Part shown: positions 1 through 13,474 of the stretch, in pieces
Layout of the letters: the number at the start of each line of letters is the position of its first letter
How positions within the stretch are numbered: the first letter of the stretch is position 1
NCBI GenBank assembly: GCA_950295325.1
Contig: OX485806.1
Coordinates: 40,858,001 to 40,922,000, forward strand
Source of the DNA: Polytrichum commune
Lineage: Eukaryota; Streptophyta; Polytrichopsida; Polytrichales; Polytrichaceae
Direction of reading: 5' to 3'
Length of the DNA: 64,000 nucleotides
Translations under genes and position numbers: made by a program
Notes under the pieces: generated by a model
What the model saw: the letters and a program-made list of their open reading frames with translations, nothing else
Told to the model about the DNA's origin: nothing
Databases searched by the model: none

Positions 1-184
1 GTCTGCATTATTGACAAATTTCGTGATATAAGGGAGAGAAATGTGACAATAAGGAGTGAGATTTGAACTACAAACATCCGTTCCCCAGGGTTTCGGGATA
101 CTAGAGAGTGTGTGACATTATGGAGGTTGATATTACGGAGTTTAGGGTGTGACTGGTTGAAGCTCAAGATTTCAGGGAAAAAAC

Positions 185-562
185 TACACTAGATATGATA
201 TTTAGCGTCATATGGTATTTAATGTCACTATGGTAACGTTTTGGATGACACTTCTTATGAATAAGTGAACAAAAGATTGTCATGGATCATGGATCATGGA
301 TCATTGGCCAAAACCCTACCTTCTCTTGTCAACACCTTGTGATATAACATTGTCATGGATGCTTGAAATTTGGATGAAAAATCACTTGGTAAGTGACATT
401 AAGTGCAACATTGTAAATCAATAATCCCCCCAAAAAACTCACAAGGAATGACAAAGAATGTTGCGTTGACATTTAGTGTTGGTGACACTATACCACAGTT
501 TACAATTAGTATTGAGCAAGACAATTATAATTGGTGACACTAAATATCATATTTAGTGTACC
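185..562. mobile_element. CACTA-like MITE candidate 1
   Basis: The left end TACACTAGATATGATATTTA and the reverse complement of the right end, TACACTAAATATGATATTTA, form a terminal inverted repeat of about 25 bp. The interior has further partial copies of the TATTTAGTGTCAC word and no ORF of note. Confidence 0.5.
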
Positions 563-3395
563 CGTCATTAAAGAGGAATCTATGGAATATGCTTTTGAAT
601 TATTGTAGACAAATTGAAAGATCACGAACGTGTAATTAGTTGGACAAATTGTGCAACCAATCAAAAAAATTGAAAAGAAGAAGAAGAAGAAGAAGAAGAA
701 GAAGAAATCAATTGGACTTGGAAACACTAGGATCTTCACTGATTATCACCAACTAGAAGTGTTGTATCAAGATGGTGTCAAAAAGGTTGATTCCATGGTA
801 TATTGGAGTGTGGTAGTCTCGGTAAAATAGAAATTGAAATCAATTTGATGGCCTGATTGGAAGAAAAAATTGAGCTTACCTAGTGTTATATTTTGAGACA
901 AGGAAGAAATCTACCTTTAACTCCTAAACCCCTCAAGCCTTCACCTTTTATTTTCAGGCACATCCGATGAAAATTTATGTAATGTAGAAAAATAGACTAA
1001 ATAGACTATATTTCCTTCAAATCCAACTGTACGGATGTGAATTGGACTGCCATATGTTCTTGATGTGAAAATTTGAAGTCAATCGGATCACACTTTTTAG
1101 GTTAGGTTGACATATGAGCATGGCCTTCATCTAGAGGGGCAGCTAGAGAAAACTCTAATTTTTTTGTTTTATGACCATTTCGGTCATGCCACAAATTTTA
1201 TAAAATTTGGAATTGTACCATAATATGTTATATGGATGATAAAAAAAATTGGGTCTTTTTGAGCAAATTTAGATGAAGTCCGTCACCCTAAAAGTTGGAG
1301 GGGTCAAATGAGGTCATTCTAGGAGATTTCCCCTTTTTCATAGAGCAAGCAACATGCGCACTGAGTTTTTTTTCCAAATTCATCTGGTCAAGTTGTGCAC
1401 AATCGCCACCTTGTCCTAAGGGGAAGGCAAAAAAAAAACAAAAAACAAAAACAAAAGGAGGAAAGAAAACCCCCAAGTTGGGCATCATATGTGAAAGATA
1501 TTAGTTCCTAAATTTGGAACCACTTATCAAAACAAGCAATGCCAACCTAACAAAATCCCTACATGCTTGGAATCTAAGGTTATTGTATGTGATTTTGGCC
1601 CACATGCTAGTAGATCATGGCCTAGTAGAACATTAGGTGGGTTAATGGAGTTGTAGAGGGGACACTCCAAACACTCCTCATTTTCTCAACGTAGTTGGCA
1701 TAATTATTTATCCCTAGGGATTGGAATACATCGTGATTTGAGGTGCAGTAAGTGTCATCCACATTTCTTGTCAAGAAGGGGTAATTTTTTGAAATTTAGG
1801 TTATTTTGTAGTTAAAGACTCCTCTTAAGACTATGAATTGGTGAGAAAAACTATAAATTATTATTCATTTAGTGAAAAGAGGTTAATAGTTGCAAATGGA
1901 AACAATCATGACTATTGAACAGGGGATAGGAGGAATTTCAGTAAGGGACAATCGACATGTGAAAAATGTGAAGGGAAGGTTGGAATCTGGCTATTGAGAG
2001 ATGTGCCCTTTGAGAGGTCGAACAACATGCTACTCCTCTCCAAATTTATCATCATAAGCAATAGTCATATTCAGTTAGGGAGACACGAAAGAATTGCATA
2101 AATCCAAAATCCCTCTTGAGAAGAGAGTGGATATTTCTCTCTCTTGTAATTTAGCAAAGGGCCGTAGTTTGATTGAACAAAGAGAAGTTGATACTTAGTA
2201 TTTGAGTTTTGATGAACAATCATGTATGAATCATGGGCCATATGCTAGATCATCCAAGTTAATATCTTATGTTGTCAAATGGTTAGTGCACGAGCCGGAA
2301 GTAAGATTCCAAGGTTTAAAGCTTGTTATTACTAGGACTAAAATCATTGAAGTGTGACTTGTGCGTTACAATTTGTCTTGATTTGATCGTGTGATAACAT
2401 GTTGGTCTCTCAAGAAGAGGAAGGATGATGAAGTGTGAGTGAAATTTTATAATTGCATGAGGAATTGACTACGAGCTTGACTCTCAAAGAGGGGAGTAAC
2501 CAAATTATTACGGATTAAAATCGCTTAAAACCGTAGTTAATCATAGCGTGAAGCTCTGAATTTGGCAACTCAAACAAATAATTATGGGGGGCTTGTCCAC
2601 AAATTTCACAAAGGCATAGATTATGTACATATAATCTAGAGTATGTTTCAAATAATCTTCAACTTTCAATTATTGAAGAGGAGTTGAAGAGTTTCAGAAG
2701 AAAAGCAGGAGAGAAGCCATTGAGAGAAGTCAGGAGAGTTAGGGTTAGGGTTTACAAGCCAAAATAATCTATATTGTCTTTAATTTTTTTTGTAGATTAT
2801 ATAGATTATAGTTAGGTATGATGGCGACCAAGTTATGGACCAGCCCACCTGTCCAAGAGAAATTCCACATTATTTTCAAATTATTTATGTATTATAATAC
2901 ATAGACATGCTCGAATCAAAAAAATTACGTAGTATGGACGGTCTCAATGTGTAATACATCACTCAATTCTAAGTTCTATAAAACTGTTCTTTAGTATGGA
3001 TGTACAATGATAAGATGGATGAATTATTTGTTTGAGTTACCACCCCAAGCACTAAGTCATATGTCATGGGTTGGATGAAAGACTATCGACTGGATTGTAG
3101 AGGCTCTATCAATATTACCTAAGTCTATAGGCCGGAGTGTGAAGCTCCATGCCGTAATGTTGTTAAGAAAAGGAAATGAGTTGATTGTCTCACCATGTAA
3201 CCAAGAATACTACATAAAAAAGAGAGGAAGAAGTAACCAAACGAGTTTCTTAGTGATAATCTAAGGAAGAGGAATTCATTTCAAAAAACGGAATTTGTGG
3301 GATTTACTTCCGGGTGAAGTTGAAGCATGTTGCTCAATGGCAAGGAGCCGGATGCATAATTTGACCATTGACAATTGAAGAGGTGAGATTTTGGT
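563..3395. other. Intergenic, no gene recognised
   Basis: AT-rich sequence with a (GAA)n microsatellite at about 677-706 and a short TTAGGG-like run near 2748. The ORFs are short, low-complexity or without recognisable similarity. Confidence 0.6.
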
Positions 3396-4016
3396 ATTTG
3401 TTGTAGTGTGACAATGAATGAATGAATTAACTAAAAGATGAATTTGAACTTGCTCAACAAATCACAAAATAAAAGAAATTGAGTGCAAATCTAGGAGACA
3501 ATCGGTTATTACAAACATCAAATAATAAGATTGTTAAAATTTGTTTATGAATCAAACTTGGACCTAATGAATTGGATTACTAAGGAGACTATTCCATACT
3601 ATCACCCAAGGCAATGGCTCATATTATTGCTACAATTAAATATCTTTTAAATAATTTGGGACCACATGTGGATCTTGATTTAATTATCTAAAAATCAAGG
3701 AAGGGACAATTTTTTTTGCACCAATCTAACTTGATGTGGACAATAGTTATGGAAATTTACAGGTGGATGTCCTTTAGTTGGTCCATGTGAGGAGAATGGC
3801 CAAAAAAGATCATTAAATCAAAGATAAGATTAATTCGCCCAGTAACCTACAAGGTCTTCGATATAGTATTGTATGATCCATTAAATGATCACGTAATTAA
3901 AGAATGATTATGGTTCATATTGGGGTGCCATGGCCTTAATCATATGACATTACTGGCACTCAAAAGACAATTGATGAACTAAGCTCCCTATATTGAAATC
4001 CATGGTATAGTGAGTC
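3396..4016 (+). repeat. Dispersed repeat R2, copy 1 (about 620 bp)
   Basis: It aligns in order with 59870-60476: GAACTTGCTYAA, AGTGCAAATCTARGAGA, CAATTAAAYAT, GGAYGTCCTTYAGTTRGTCC, ATCAAATCAAAGATAA-type words, then GACATTACTGRCACTCAAAA and TTGAAATCCATGGTATAG. No coding frame is retained. Confidence 0.7.
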
Positions 4017-5574
4017 ATTACTATTGGACTATGATTGGTTGTAAAGGAGAGATTACGCAGTTACATGTACTATATTGAGTGACCTTTGTAATCCACCCTT
4101 TTAATTTCACATTACCCCATAAATCTCCCTGAAACCAAGACTCACATAGGTTTTGGTATCCAATTCTTACTTAGAACTCATTATGACCTATCAATTAACC
4201 TAATCTTGGCACTTGGAACTCCAAATTGACACTTATCTAGCCTTCCCTATGTGTTTTGTTCAATTGAACCCAAACTCAAAAACCGATCTACAATAAGCAT
4301 TAATGGTTTGGTGTTGGGGTGAACCAAGGGGGTAATTACCATGCACTAAATTATCAAGGTACTTAAGCAGGTCTTATGCATAATTTCTTTTCTTTGTAGC
4401 CACTTCTCGTAGGACATGAAACATGCAATTACCATAGCTCTCTAATAGCTTGGGCAAAAAATAATCAATTTTAAAGGTTCCTAAATTTTTGGGAAACTAA
4501 TTTTGTTGAATGTCTTAGAAAAAAGAAATAACATTCAAAGATTGCCTAAAATCAAAAAATTGCCATAAATGAAATAAGGAAAACCACCTATGAATTATAG
4601 AAATGACTTTAATGGAATGTCTAACTTATTTTATATTTTTTTTAATCTGCCCAATTTGAGAATATAAATTTATGGGTTGCCTAACTTACTTTCGCACTTT
4701 AATTAATTATTAGGCAAAAAGGTGCTCAACCTGCTAGAGAGCAATGGTAGTGCGAGATCATTAGAAGATCTAGATTTTGTCTGTAACCATTTCCCCCAAA
4801 AACAATTTTATGAGTGTTTCAATATCATTTTCCTTGTCAAAGCGGAGATTCTTTGTATCCAATGATCATATAGGGTCCCTCCCATGAATAAAATATAAAC
4901 AAATAAATAAATCATGTTGACCATTTGCATTTAGAATGATTAATCAGTTTGAGCACATACTCCAATCTTTTTTCAACACATATGTTTTTGGTGTCCATTT
5001 TTGGATCCACACCAAACCATTCACCAATCAAATATAAGTGTCCATTCTAGATGAAGTACCAAATTAGGCAAATGTCTATTTAGGATGATGAGAAGCACAC
5101 TCATATGCAAGAAATTTATCTCACCATTGTCCGCAGCCCATCACGCCTTGCCCATGGATCCGGAAGCATGAATCCTCAAGGGCTTCTAACACTAGGGAGA
5201 AAGTCGGGTCCAAAACACCCCTAAATGGACCTTGATTTTTAGAGTTCAAGATTGGACCTGAGCTTGAAGAACGGTTTCACAAATTGGGAGGAGTATTTTT
5301 CTTTTTAATGGGGCTGCAAAGTTTTGGCAGTAAAGTGATGCCAGATTATCGCCACTACATTTTTCCATACCTTGGACCTAAACCCACGTGCAAACACTTT
5401 GGGTACGAAAAATTGCTCTCAAGCACTAGGATTGCTTGGCTATGGCGTTTTCTTTGGTCTTGTTTCCTAATGTAGAACCGCCATAAGTTATCAGCTAGGT
5501 GGGATGGTGCCCATGGCTAAACATTACCTTACCTTACACTCATGTTATTTCTAACATATTAGAGTTGTTTGTGA
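4017..5574. other. Intergenic; contains an R1 repeat copy
   Basis: An R1 copy lies at about 4720-5075 (AGTGCGAGATCATTAG, TTTTTGGTGTCCAT, CAATCAAATATAAGTGTCCA). A smaller R1-like fragment, CCACTTCTCGTAGGACAT, lies near 4400. The rest is unrecognised. Confidence 0.55.
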
Positions 5575-6000
5575 AGTAAAGCAAATGAAACCATGCATTT
5601 AGTCCCCAACCTTGAATTTAGGAGAATCAACACATAGTCATTCAAGTTTTCTCAATGCTTAGTTACCGTACACCAAGAGTAGTGTTGGGCTATTAAAAAC
5701 TGGCTTTCTAGATTATCCTACTAGGATGGGTGGGCCAAGCTTGCTTTGCATAGGTTGATCCAAGATTTAGGAGATCAGGTCACATGAACATACCCTATTT
5801 AGATCCCACAATTATCTCAAAAGTTTGAAAGATGGAAAGATGGGAGTCCCAAAAGTTTTATCCAACTTTCAAAATGTCAAGATCCAACACTACGAGCTAA
5901 CAAGCTCTTAAATAGAAAGTTTCTCAAAGAAGCCTTCAAACCCATGGTTTCGTCCCTCTTTAAGGAACTTCATAGATAGCTCTATTGAATTAATCATCAA
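5575..6000 (+). repeat. Dispersed repeat R3, copy 1 (about 425 bp)
   Basis: It aligns in order with 8829-9256: AAAYCATG then TTTAGTCCCAAACC-type words, GTGTTGGGCTAT, CCTACTAGGATGG, CATACCCTATTTTAGATCC, CAACTTTCA, GCTAACAAGCTCTTAA and AACTCTA. No coding frame. Confidence 0.7.
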
Positions 6001-7776
6001 TGAAGATGTTGAAATTTTGGACTAATGCTACGGGATTGTTGTGAATAGTGCAAAATTATGAACCAACAATATTTCTTGATTCATGAAAATCATATAAAAG
6101 AGAATTGTGAATCATAATTAAGGTACCCTTGACCTCAATTCTCAAAGATGATATTAGTGAACTCTAAGCATGACGATAATCCAATGGTTGTGCCCATGCT
6201 TTCACCTTTTAGAAGCCTCGGTCACATGACATTGTGGAAAGCAAACTTAGATTGGGATGTAGTATGTTTAATAAACATAAAAAATTTTAAATGGCAAAAA
6301 ACAAAATTTCTAATCTATTCAAATTCAACATTTCTAACAAATTAGATGATGTTAATATGGTTGCCTTCATTTTCTATTGATACAAATTATTTGGGTTCTC
6401 TCATTGTCAAACTGGGTGATCATCAACAATATTCACTTTTGGACATGCATGATTTCATGTTGCTTTCTCATCCATTACCTCGCATAAACACTTCTATTCT
6501 TGATGACATCATGTAAAACGAAATGGAATAACCATTTATTTCTGAACCAATGAGAGGATGTAGAAAGCGGTGATCATGGTCATTGGTCATTGGTCGTTGG
6601 TGTAAACATGCCCTATGAATCCAAAACCTCTTTGCAATTCTATACATGAAACAATCTCCCGTAACATTATTAAGCAATGTGCATTTATTATGTTGGCGCT
6701 AAGAATATAACCTCGGGATGCTAGGAGCTTAGTCATAATATGAGTGTCCTTGCACAAGGTTTAAGAATTTCATGGTTATATTCTCAAGGCCCACAAAACC
6801 AACGCACATTGCTTAGTAATGTTATGCCTCATGTTCTACACCGTTTATGCTATTTAATGTTGCTTATTGATTGGCATTACATGCTGTTACAAGTTCATCA
6901 TTTCCCAAAATTGAGAGCTTGGTTGAATTGCATATGACAAATAATGAAATGGATGAGACTCGTCCATTGGTGAGGCGAGTGGCATGATAGTAGTTGGAAA
7001 TAAGAAGTACATCGATTATCCCAATTAGTGAGTGTTAATATTTGAAGTCACGCAATGCTATAATTTCTTAACGAGAATGTAATATTCTACCAAGCAAAGT
7101 GTTTTATGTTCTACAATGTCCAAACAACCTATTGAACTTTCATTCGTAAAATTAAACACCTAAGCAAGACGTTGTTGCATTCATCACTCTGAATAATACA
7201 ATGCACTAATCGGGATAACCAATGCCTTCACCACTTAACAGAAACAATACAACACAATTGGGAGGACCTATGTATTCAGTTATGGAATCGACAAACTTGC
7301 ACTACCAATAGTCATAACTAAGCTAGGGTAGGTGTGATTTCCAATCCGACTTTGGTTGAGGCTTCTTCATAGATTTGCTAACGCAATGTCACAAGCTTTG
7401 TTGTGTGTGAATCGAATTGGTTGGAGAACCTGCAAAAATGAACCAAACAACACCCACATACAGTATGGATGAATGAAAACAAACATTCTTAAAAGTTTGG
7501 ATGAATCCGGGTACATTCATTGTTGATTTATTCAACTATGGTAATGTCTTTAAAAGCTGTGCCAGTACCCACGGACTAAAATGGTATATAGATTATGGCC
7601 CTGACAACACCCCAAGTTGGTCCATATCTCATTAAAACTTTGGGGGTAGCTTCTAAATTGGATGATAGAATAGAACCCACAAAACACCAAAAAAATCTGA
7701 TAAATTATTCTCCATTGCTAAATTTGGGAACGTTGTGTCAAATTTGCCTCAAATGCTTAAGAAGTCAAAAAGGATG
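6001..7776. other. Intergenic; fragments shared with the 61-64 kb region
   Basis: 6215-6265 resembles 61587-61640 (GGTCACATGACA, AAAGCAAACTTA, ATTGG). 6385-6632 resembles 63492-63722 (GGGTTCTCTCA, GGTGAYCAYCAA, CAATGAGA, GTCATTGGTCA, ACATGCCCTA). 7068-7200 is a partial CACTA-like MITE. Confidence 0.5.
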
Positions 7777-8157
7777 GGCCCCGGGCCAAATCATATTTGT
7801 GTTCGGTTGGGTCCCACCCCTCCCACGCCTCCTTCACAACCCAGTCTTCCTGCCTGCACCTTTGTGGGAACTTTTCCTTGTTGGGAATCAATGTGACAGT
7901 ACCTGGTCAAAATTACAAATATTCAAGTTGACATCACTTTTATTATTCATAAGTTAATTGATGGAGTTTCTTCACATGCCACAGAAGTTTAACGGCTTAA
8001 GTGACCGGGCGCTCAATGGCTTAAGTGACCGGGTGTTGTCACATTGGTTCCCAATGAGGAAGAGTTCCCACGCAAGTACAAGCGAGAAGACTGAGCAGTG
8101 AAGGAGGCATGGGAGGGGCGGGGCCCATCCAAACACAAATGTGATTTAGCCCAGGGC
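7777..8157. repeat. Long imperfect hairpin (two 132-bp arms)
   Basis: The arm 7777-7908 pairs with the reverse complement of 8026-8157 at roughly 80% by eye. The shared core includes CCCCTCCCAYGCCTCCTTCA, GTGGGAACTYTTCCT and TTGGGAAYCAATGTGACA. The loop of about 117 nt contains a direct repeat of GGCTTAAGTGACCGGG. A 120-codon ORF (7595-7957) runs through one arm but is not recognised as a protein. Confidence 0.7.
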
Positions 8158-8276
8158 AAAGCAAGGTATGTGGCCTATTGTGGTCATTTTCAACTCCACA
8201 AACAATTTTGGCCATTGGATTGGACCAGAAAGTGTCTCATTTTTTTGGCAATTGCAAATAAGGAGGTCTTGGTCGT

Positions 8277-8812
8277 ACTACATAGTTTATGGTATTTAGT
8301 GTAACATACACTATTTGCGAAGGGCCTAAACTAGATGCCTAGAGTTTCTGAAGTGTCTCGCCTGCTAATTATCAATATGATTTCATTCATCAACATAAGT
8401 AACTTCTTTAAGTGAAAAAATACCTAGATTATGACATTCAAAGAAGCACACTGGGATACATTGGATGATAATCTTGCGTATTAGTATGAAAGAGGAAGAT
8501 GTTTTTTAGTGTACTAATGGCAAGTGTCATGTGCTCACATTTTAGTAGGCAAGAGGAAGATATACTAATGGCAAGTGTCATTTGTGTACACTTTAGTCAA
8601 CTTGTAGACCATTGTGTAACATAGGCATGCACCTCATAACACTATTGAACATACTCATGCCAAAACATTAGTAAGTGCACTTGAATGCCAAGTGTCATGA
8701 GTTGACACTTATGATGAAGTTGTTAATCGTCAATGTAACCTAGCATATGCCTTAAAATAGGGTAAGTGACACTATTACGTATGTGACACTAAATATCATA
8801 CATGGAGTACTA
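8277..8812. mobile_element. CACTA-like MITE candidate 2
   Basis: The left end GTTTATGGTATTTAGTGTAA matches the reverse complement of the right end, ATGTATGATATTTAGTGTCA. The outer GTACTAC words are also mirrored. Inside, TACTAATGGCAAGTGTCATK is directly repeated (near 8512 and 8562). No transposase ORF. Confidence 0.5.
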
Positions 8813-8828
8813 CAATAGAGTTATATGT

Positions 8829-9256
8829 AAAGTAAAGCATATGAAATCATGGGTTTAGTCCCAAACCTTTTAGTTCATGAGAACTACCACAAATTCACCT
8901 AAGTTTTCTTAATACTTTAATTGCCATACACAAAGAGTGGTGTGTTGGGCTATTTGAAACTGATTTTCTAGCTCGCCCTACTAGGATGGAACGGCCAAGC
9001 TAGCCTTGCATAAGCCGACCCAGGACTGAGGACAACGAGTCCCATGCACATACCCTATTTTAGATCCAAAAATTCTCTCGAAGTTTTTGAGGCGGAAAAA
9101 GAAAGTCCCCCAAAATTTCACCCAACTTTCAGTATAAGCTCCGATACACGGCAAGCTAACAAGCTCTTAATACACAATTTTTTCAAAGAAGTATCAAAGC
9201 TATGGTATTGTCCTTCCTCAAGGGACTTCACGTATAACTCTACTGTTTACACTTAA
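8829..9256 (+). repeat. Dispersed repeat R3, copy 2
   Basis: The partner of 5575-6000 in the same orientation; see that entry for shared words. The two copies are about 75-80% alike by eye. Confidence 0.7.
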
Positions 9257-9844
9257 TAATGTGGGTTGAAAGTAAGTGTCAGTAGAAAATACCATGGCCC
9301 GCTGTATTTTGCTAATATGGACCCGATCATATGACACGTCACTTTAACATGGTGCTCCCCCGCCTCTCATGAATAGTGGGGGTGACCCACTACCATGTCT
9401 TCCATTGTATAGTTGTTGGTTAATAACTATGATGGCTTGTAAATTCACAATATACTGATACTCAAATATATATAAGTGAGAAATTTTTGAAATTGATGGT
9501 ATTAATATAAATATAATATAGAAATATGTTATCCAACCCACATTATTCATGTTCGTGTAAAAAACACTGACTCCATATTCCTAATTTTGAACATATAATA
9601 TTGTAGGCCAAAAATGACGTGGGTCAAGAAATCTTACAATGACCAAAAACATCATGGTATGTTATAGATTACAATGGACCATAATAATAGGTATAAAGGT
9701 GTAGTTAAGGGTAGCCAATGTTAAGGAATGCCAAGGATGATTGTTAGTTTATGTGGCCACATTGCCAATGAACCTAACAAAATGCTAAGTTACATATACC
9801 TTTGCATGGGTTGTCCAAATTCCTACCATCCTTATTTCAAGCAC
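9257..9844. other. Intergenic, no gene
   Basis: 9325-9415 resembles 61745-61850 (ATGACACRTCA, TTAACATGGT, GGGGTGAC, CATCTTCCATTGTATA). Otherwise nothing recognised. Confidence 0.5.
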
Positions 9845-10077
9845 TCAATTAAATCGCTTATGGTATTTAGTGTCACTTATTATTAGGATTTATGCAAGGC
9901 CATGCATGTGAAACGAGAATGTAATATTCTACCAAGTAAAGTCTTATGTGTATTATAATGTCCAACCAACATGGTCAACCTTTGTTAGTAAGACTTTAAT
10001 TCTATAGTAAGAAGTTATTGCATCGCATAATTTTAGATAATAAGCGAGCTAATTACTATAAACGGTGTAGTATGATT
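9845..10077. mobile_element. CACTA-like MITE candidate 3 (about 230 bp)
   Basis: It starts GCTTATGGTATTTAGTGTCA and ends ATTACTATAAACGGTGTAG. The ends are imperfect inverted repeats. The interior (CGAGAATGTAATATTCTACC and following) is shared with 7068-7200 and 24640-24806. Confidence 0.55.
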
Positions 10078-13000
10078 CACCCTATATGTTGAAGAGAAAT
10101 CTTTCGAAAACTGCCTAAATTACTTTAGTTCAATTCAACAACTTGTTATAGAAAATTGGCACCTCTTAAGGTAGCTTTGACCTTACATATGGCATCTATG
10201 CAAAGTTAAGATTGTTCACACAAATTTCAGTTGTCCATGTGTTCAAAATCATAAGCTTAGAATGTAGACGTGTATGTTGGAATTGGTTGGGCATTGGTGA
10301 TTGTTCATACAAAAACGTCACGTTGGCCTTGAAGGGTTAAAATTAAAGTCCTCCTCCCACAAATTGTTAGGGAAAGATCTAGAAGATGAGGCCAATTATG
10401 TTATTCTTATCTAATGCTAGCTCTAGCTAAGCCTAGTGCGGTCTCAAAACTTCAAGCCAACTTAGGATGACTACATCGACGTGGATGATCACAGTAGAGC
10501 AAAACGGGCTCCCATTCACGTAAGGGTAAAAGAAACCCGGACATTATTATTATTTATTTTATTTTATAGCAACATGGTTGGGCTGAAGATTCAATGCATC
10601 AAGTTTCATAATCGAAGTTGAGATGCAAACATATTAAGAAATCAAAGGGGCAATTCTCTTTTCTGCTTAGTTGATCACAAAGGCCTTCCCAATTGTGTTC
10701 GCTTTTGAATCTAAAACGGCATCGAGATTTTGAGCACATTATCCGATCTCGTCATAATACATGCTTTTGGATGTTTGGTCTTAACAAGAAGACTCACGAT
10801 CTACCACTCAAATACAAAATATCTAATCAAGAAGAGTAACCACACAAGGTACACATTATCTTGGTTGTGAATGTTTTTGGAAGGTATTTTTCTCAAGGCC
10901 AAATTAGGTTTTGATAAAAATAAATTCATTGCACTTTGAAAGGCATACAACAAAGAAATTGATAGAGATCTTCTTCTTCTTCTTCTTCTTCTTCTTCTTT
11001 TGTTTTTTTGGGTCTATTAGATATTTGGAGTTCTCACTTGTTGTACCTTCATTATTTTGCAATTACCACAACCCTAAACCCTAAACCCTAAACCTTGCTA
11101 ATGATATTTCCAATCCTTCAACAATTTCTGCCTTAGTTGTTAGATTGTGAACAATACCCAGGTTGAACAATACTCGTTCTATAATGAAAGCTCAAAATAA
11201 AAGGGGCATAAGTGCTAGAAAACTCCAAGCCCCAAGGTGCATCAACGTACATGTGAGTAATGCACAATGCACAAAAAAAGGGGAGGGGGGGGGGAATTCA
11301 TGATTTTTTGGTTTGTTACAAATTTGACAAATTATCTATTTCAATTATCCCAACTAGTGTGTGTGTGGTACTGATTCCCAAAACACACATTATTTTGCCA
11401 AGTCTCAAAATTAGTGAGGGTTGAACTTTTACTAAGTGATACTAAATCCATGAAATATGCTCATTTACCATACAATTCAATAGAATTAGTGCATGCTCTA
11501 TGATATTTGTAGAGTGATGGAACAAATTATACACAAAAGCGAACAATGCCATGATGAATAATACTAATACTTTTACTGAATGTTGTTGCAATGAAGAGTA
11601 TTTGTAGTGAATAGTATTGAGATGAACAATGCTTCTTGTATCCTTTTTGGTAGCACTAGTTTCATAGAGGAATGAATTTTAGTGTCAACTTCACTAATTT
11701 CCCACACTCATTATTAGCCTCCCTCACTAACGGGTATAATCACTTTACTAGTCACTTGCAAGGGTAACAAGGTTAGTGACTTGATAGATGTCAATTTGTT
11801 TAATTCATACAAAAAAACGAGAAAAAGAAATAGTGGTTGTTGGGATTGCGATTTTGGAAAGTCAACTTACATGAAAATTTTGAATATTCATAATACATTT
11901 ATATATGGAAGAATAGAATAGTCGATCGCTCACTCTTAATATAAAAGAATTAGAATGCTCAAGTAGTTTGAAGTAAGGGAGCTCACATCTAGAAGTATTC
12001 TTATCCTCAAAATCTATGTGGAGAGTATTGGGTTCTATAAGGAAACAATGTCTCATGTAATGTAATATACAATTCTATGCAATGTAGAGTTATTTTAGCC
12101 ATTGTTTTTGTTTGTGATTGTAAATTTCCCTTAAATCCTTCATAAAATCAAACATAAATTTAAGAAAAATTGGACTAAGTCTAAGTCCAAAATATAACAT
12201 GTTACAACTGTCACATAATCCTACAATAATTTTGTATGGTAAGATCCTCCGGTAGAATATGCATAGTTGTTTTGAATGCACTTTTATTATTTAACATCAA
12301 TTTTTTTAAATCATGAAATTCTAATAAATAACCTCAAGTAATCAACAAAATTACATACATCTTTCATACAATTTAGGTATATCCAAAGTGTATCTACAAA
12401 TTTGCCCATAGAATTGAAGCAACCAAAAAGTGGAGGTTTTGAAAACATGTCCAAATTACTTAAATACAACATTATGTTTCATATGGGTTAGTTTGAGCCT
12501 TGGGAGGTTGGGAAACATTTTTATTGTATGAAACCTTGGTATGAATTGCGTTTGAATTTTTAAAATCAGAATCTTATGCATGTGTTTTATGTCATGTTGA
12601 GATATTAAATTAAAATCTGGAATGTACGGATAAATTAATCTTGGGAAGCTTTGTAACAACTTGTGTTTATGTGTGAATGACATTTGAGCATGGAAAGTCG
12701 TTAATCTTAAGTTACCTCGCCTTTGAGAAACACTAACTTAGTGTCTACTTATTGTGAGATGTGTTAATTAAGGTTGAGAGGTCAACAAAGGAACATGGAA
12801 AGAACAACACAACACAAAGACACGCCAACACTAACATAGGCCGAAGAGACATGAACTTCATCACTAGAACTTCAAAAAGGAGGATCCACAATACCCGGAA
12901 GCTATGCCAATTTTAAATACGCTACCACACACAAAGCATACAACCTAGGGCAACCAAGTTTGCCGAACGTTTATATTTGTTGGCCTAGCCTAACTCCAAG

Positions 13001-13474
13001 CCGCCTTCCAATTCCAAAGTGGCACAACATGTGACAATTGTCCCAACCACCACCACATGCCATTTCGTAATTGGGCCGAAATTCATCACCTCCCCTCTTG
13101 GCCAATCCGATAATTATTAGCACCGTCAAGTTCACCCTAGTAGCCATAGCCAATGCTTGCCTCAACACACTCCTTATTGACCTTTAAAGTTTTAACAAGA
13201 CAAGGCACAAGAGTTGCCTCACCACATACTTGCACATATCCAAAATCTCCATTGACCATTGAGTATGGGGTCTCACAAACCCAACAACAATCCAACTCAC
13301 CAAAATACCTCTCTTTTGCTTTAATGGATAAGCTTTGACATAAAACGACATCTTATGAGGTTGAAGAACTATGTTGTGGACTTAATGATGGATTGGTTTA
13401 CCGAATTCATTTTGAGATGCTAATCAACAACTCTTAACTTATGAGATAAGCGGGCCTAAAAACCTACATTTGTA
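10078..13474. other. Intergenic, no gene recognised
   Basis: Contains a (TTC)n microsatellite (10970-10999), an interstitial telomere-type tract and a G10 run (11285-11294). A fragment near 10735-10860 looks like R1. Short ORFs are without similarity. Confidence 0.6.
11071..11094 (-). repeat. Interstitial telomere-type repeat
   Basis: About three and a half tandem copies of CCCTAAA, the plant telomere unit, read on the minus strand as TTTAGGG. It is too short to be a chromosome end. Confidence 0.85.

Noticed and set aside
7595-7957. 120-codon plus-strand ORF
   Set aside because: It overlaps one arm of the hairpin, and no protein similarity is recognisable.
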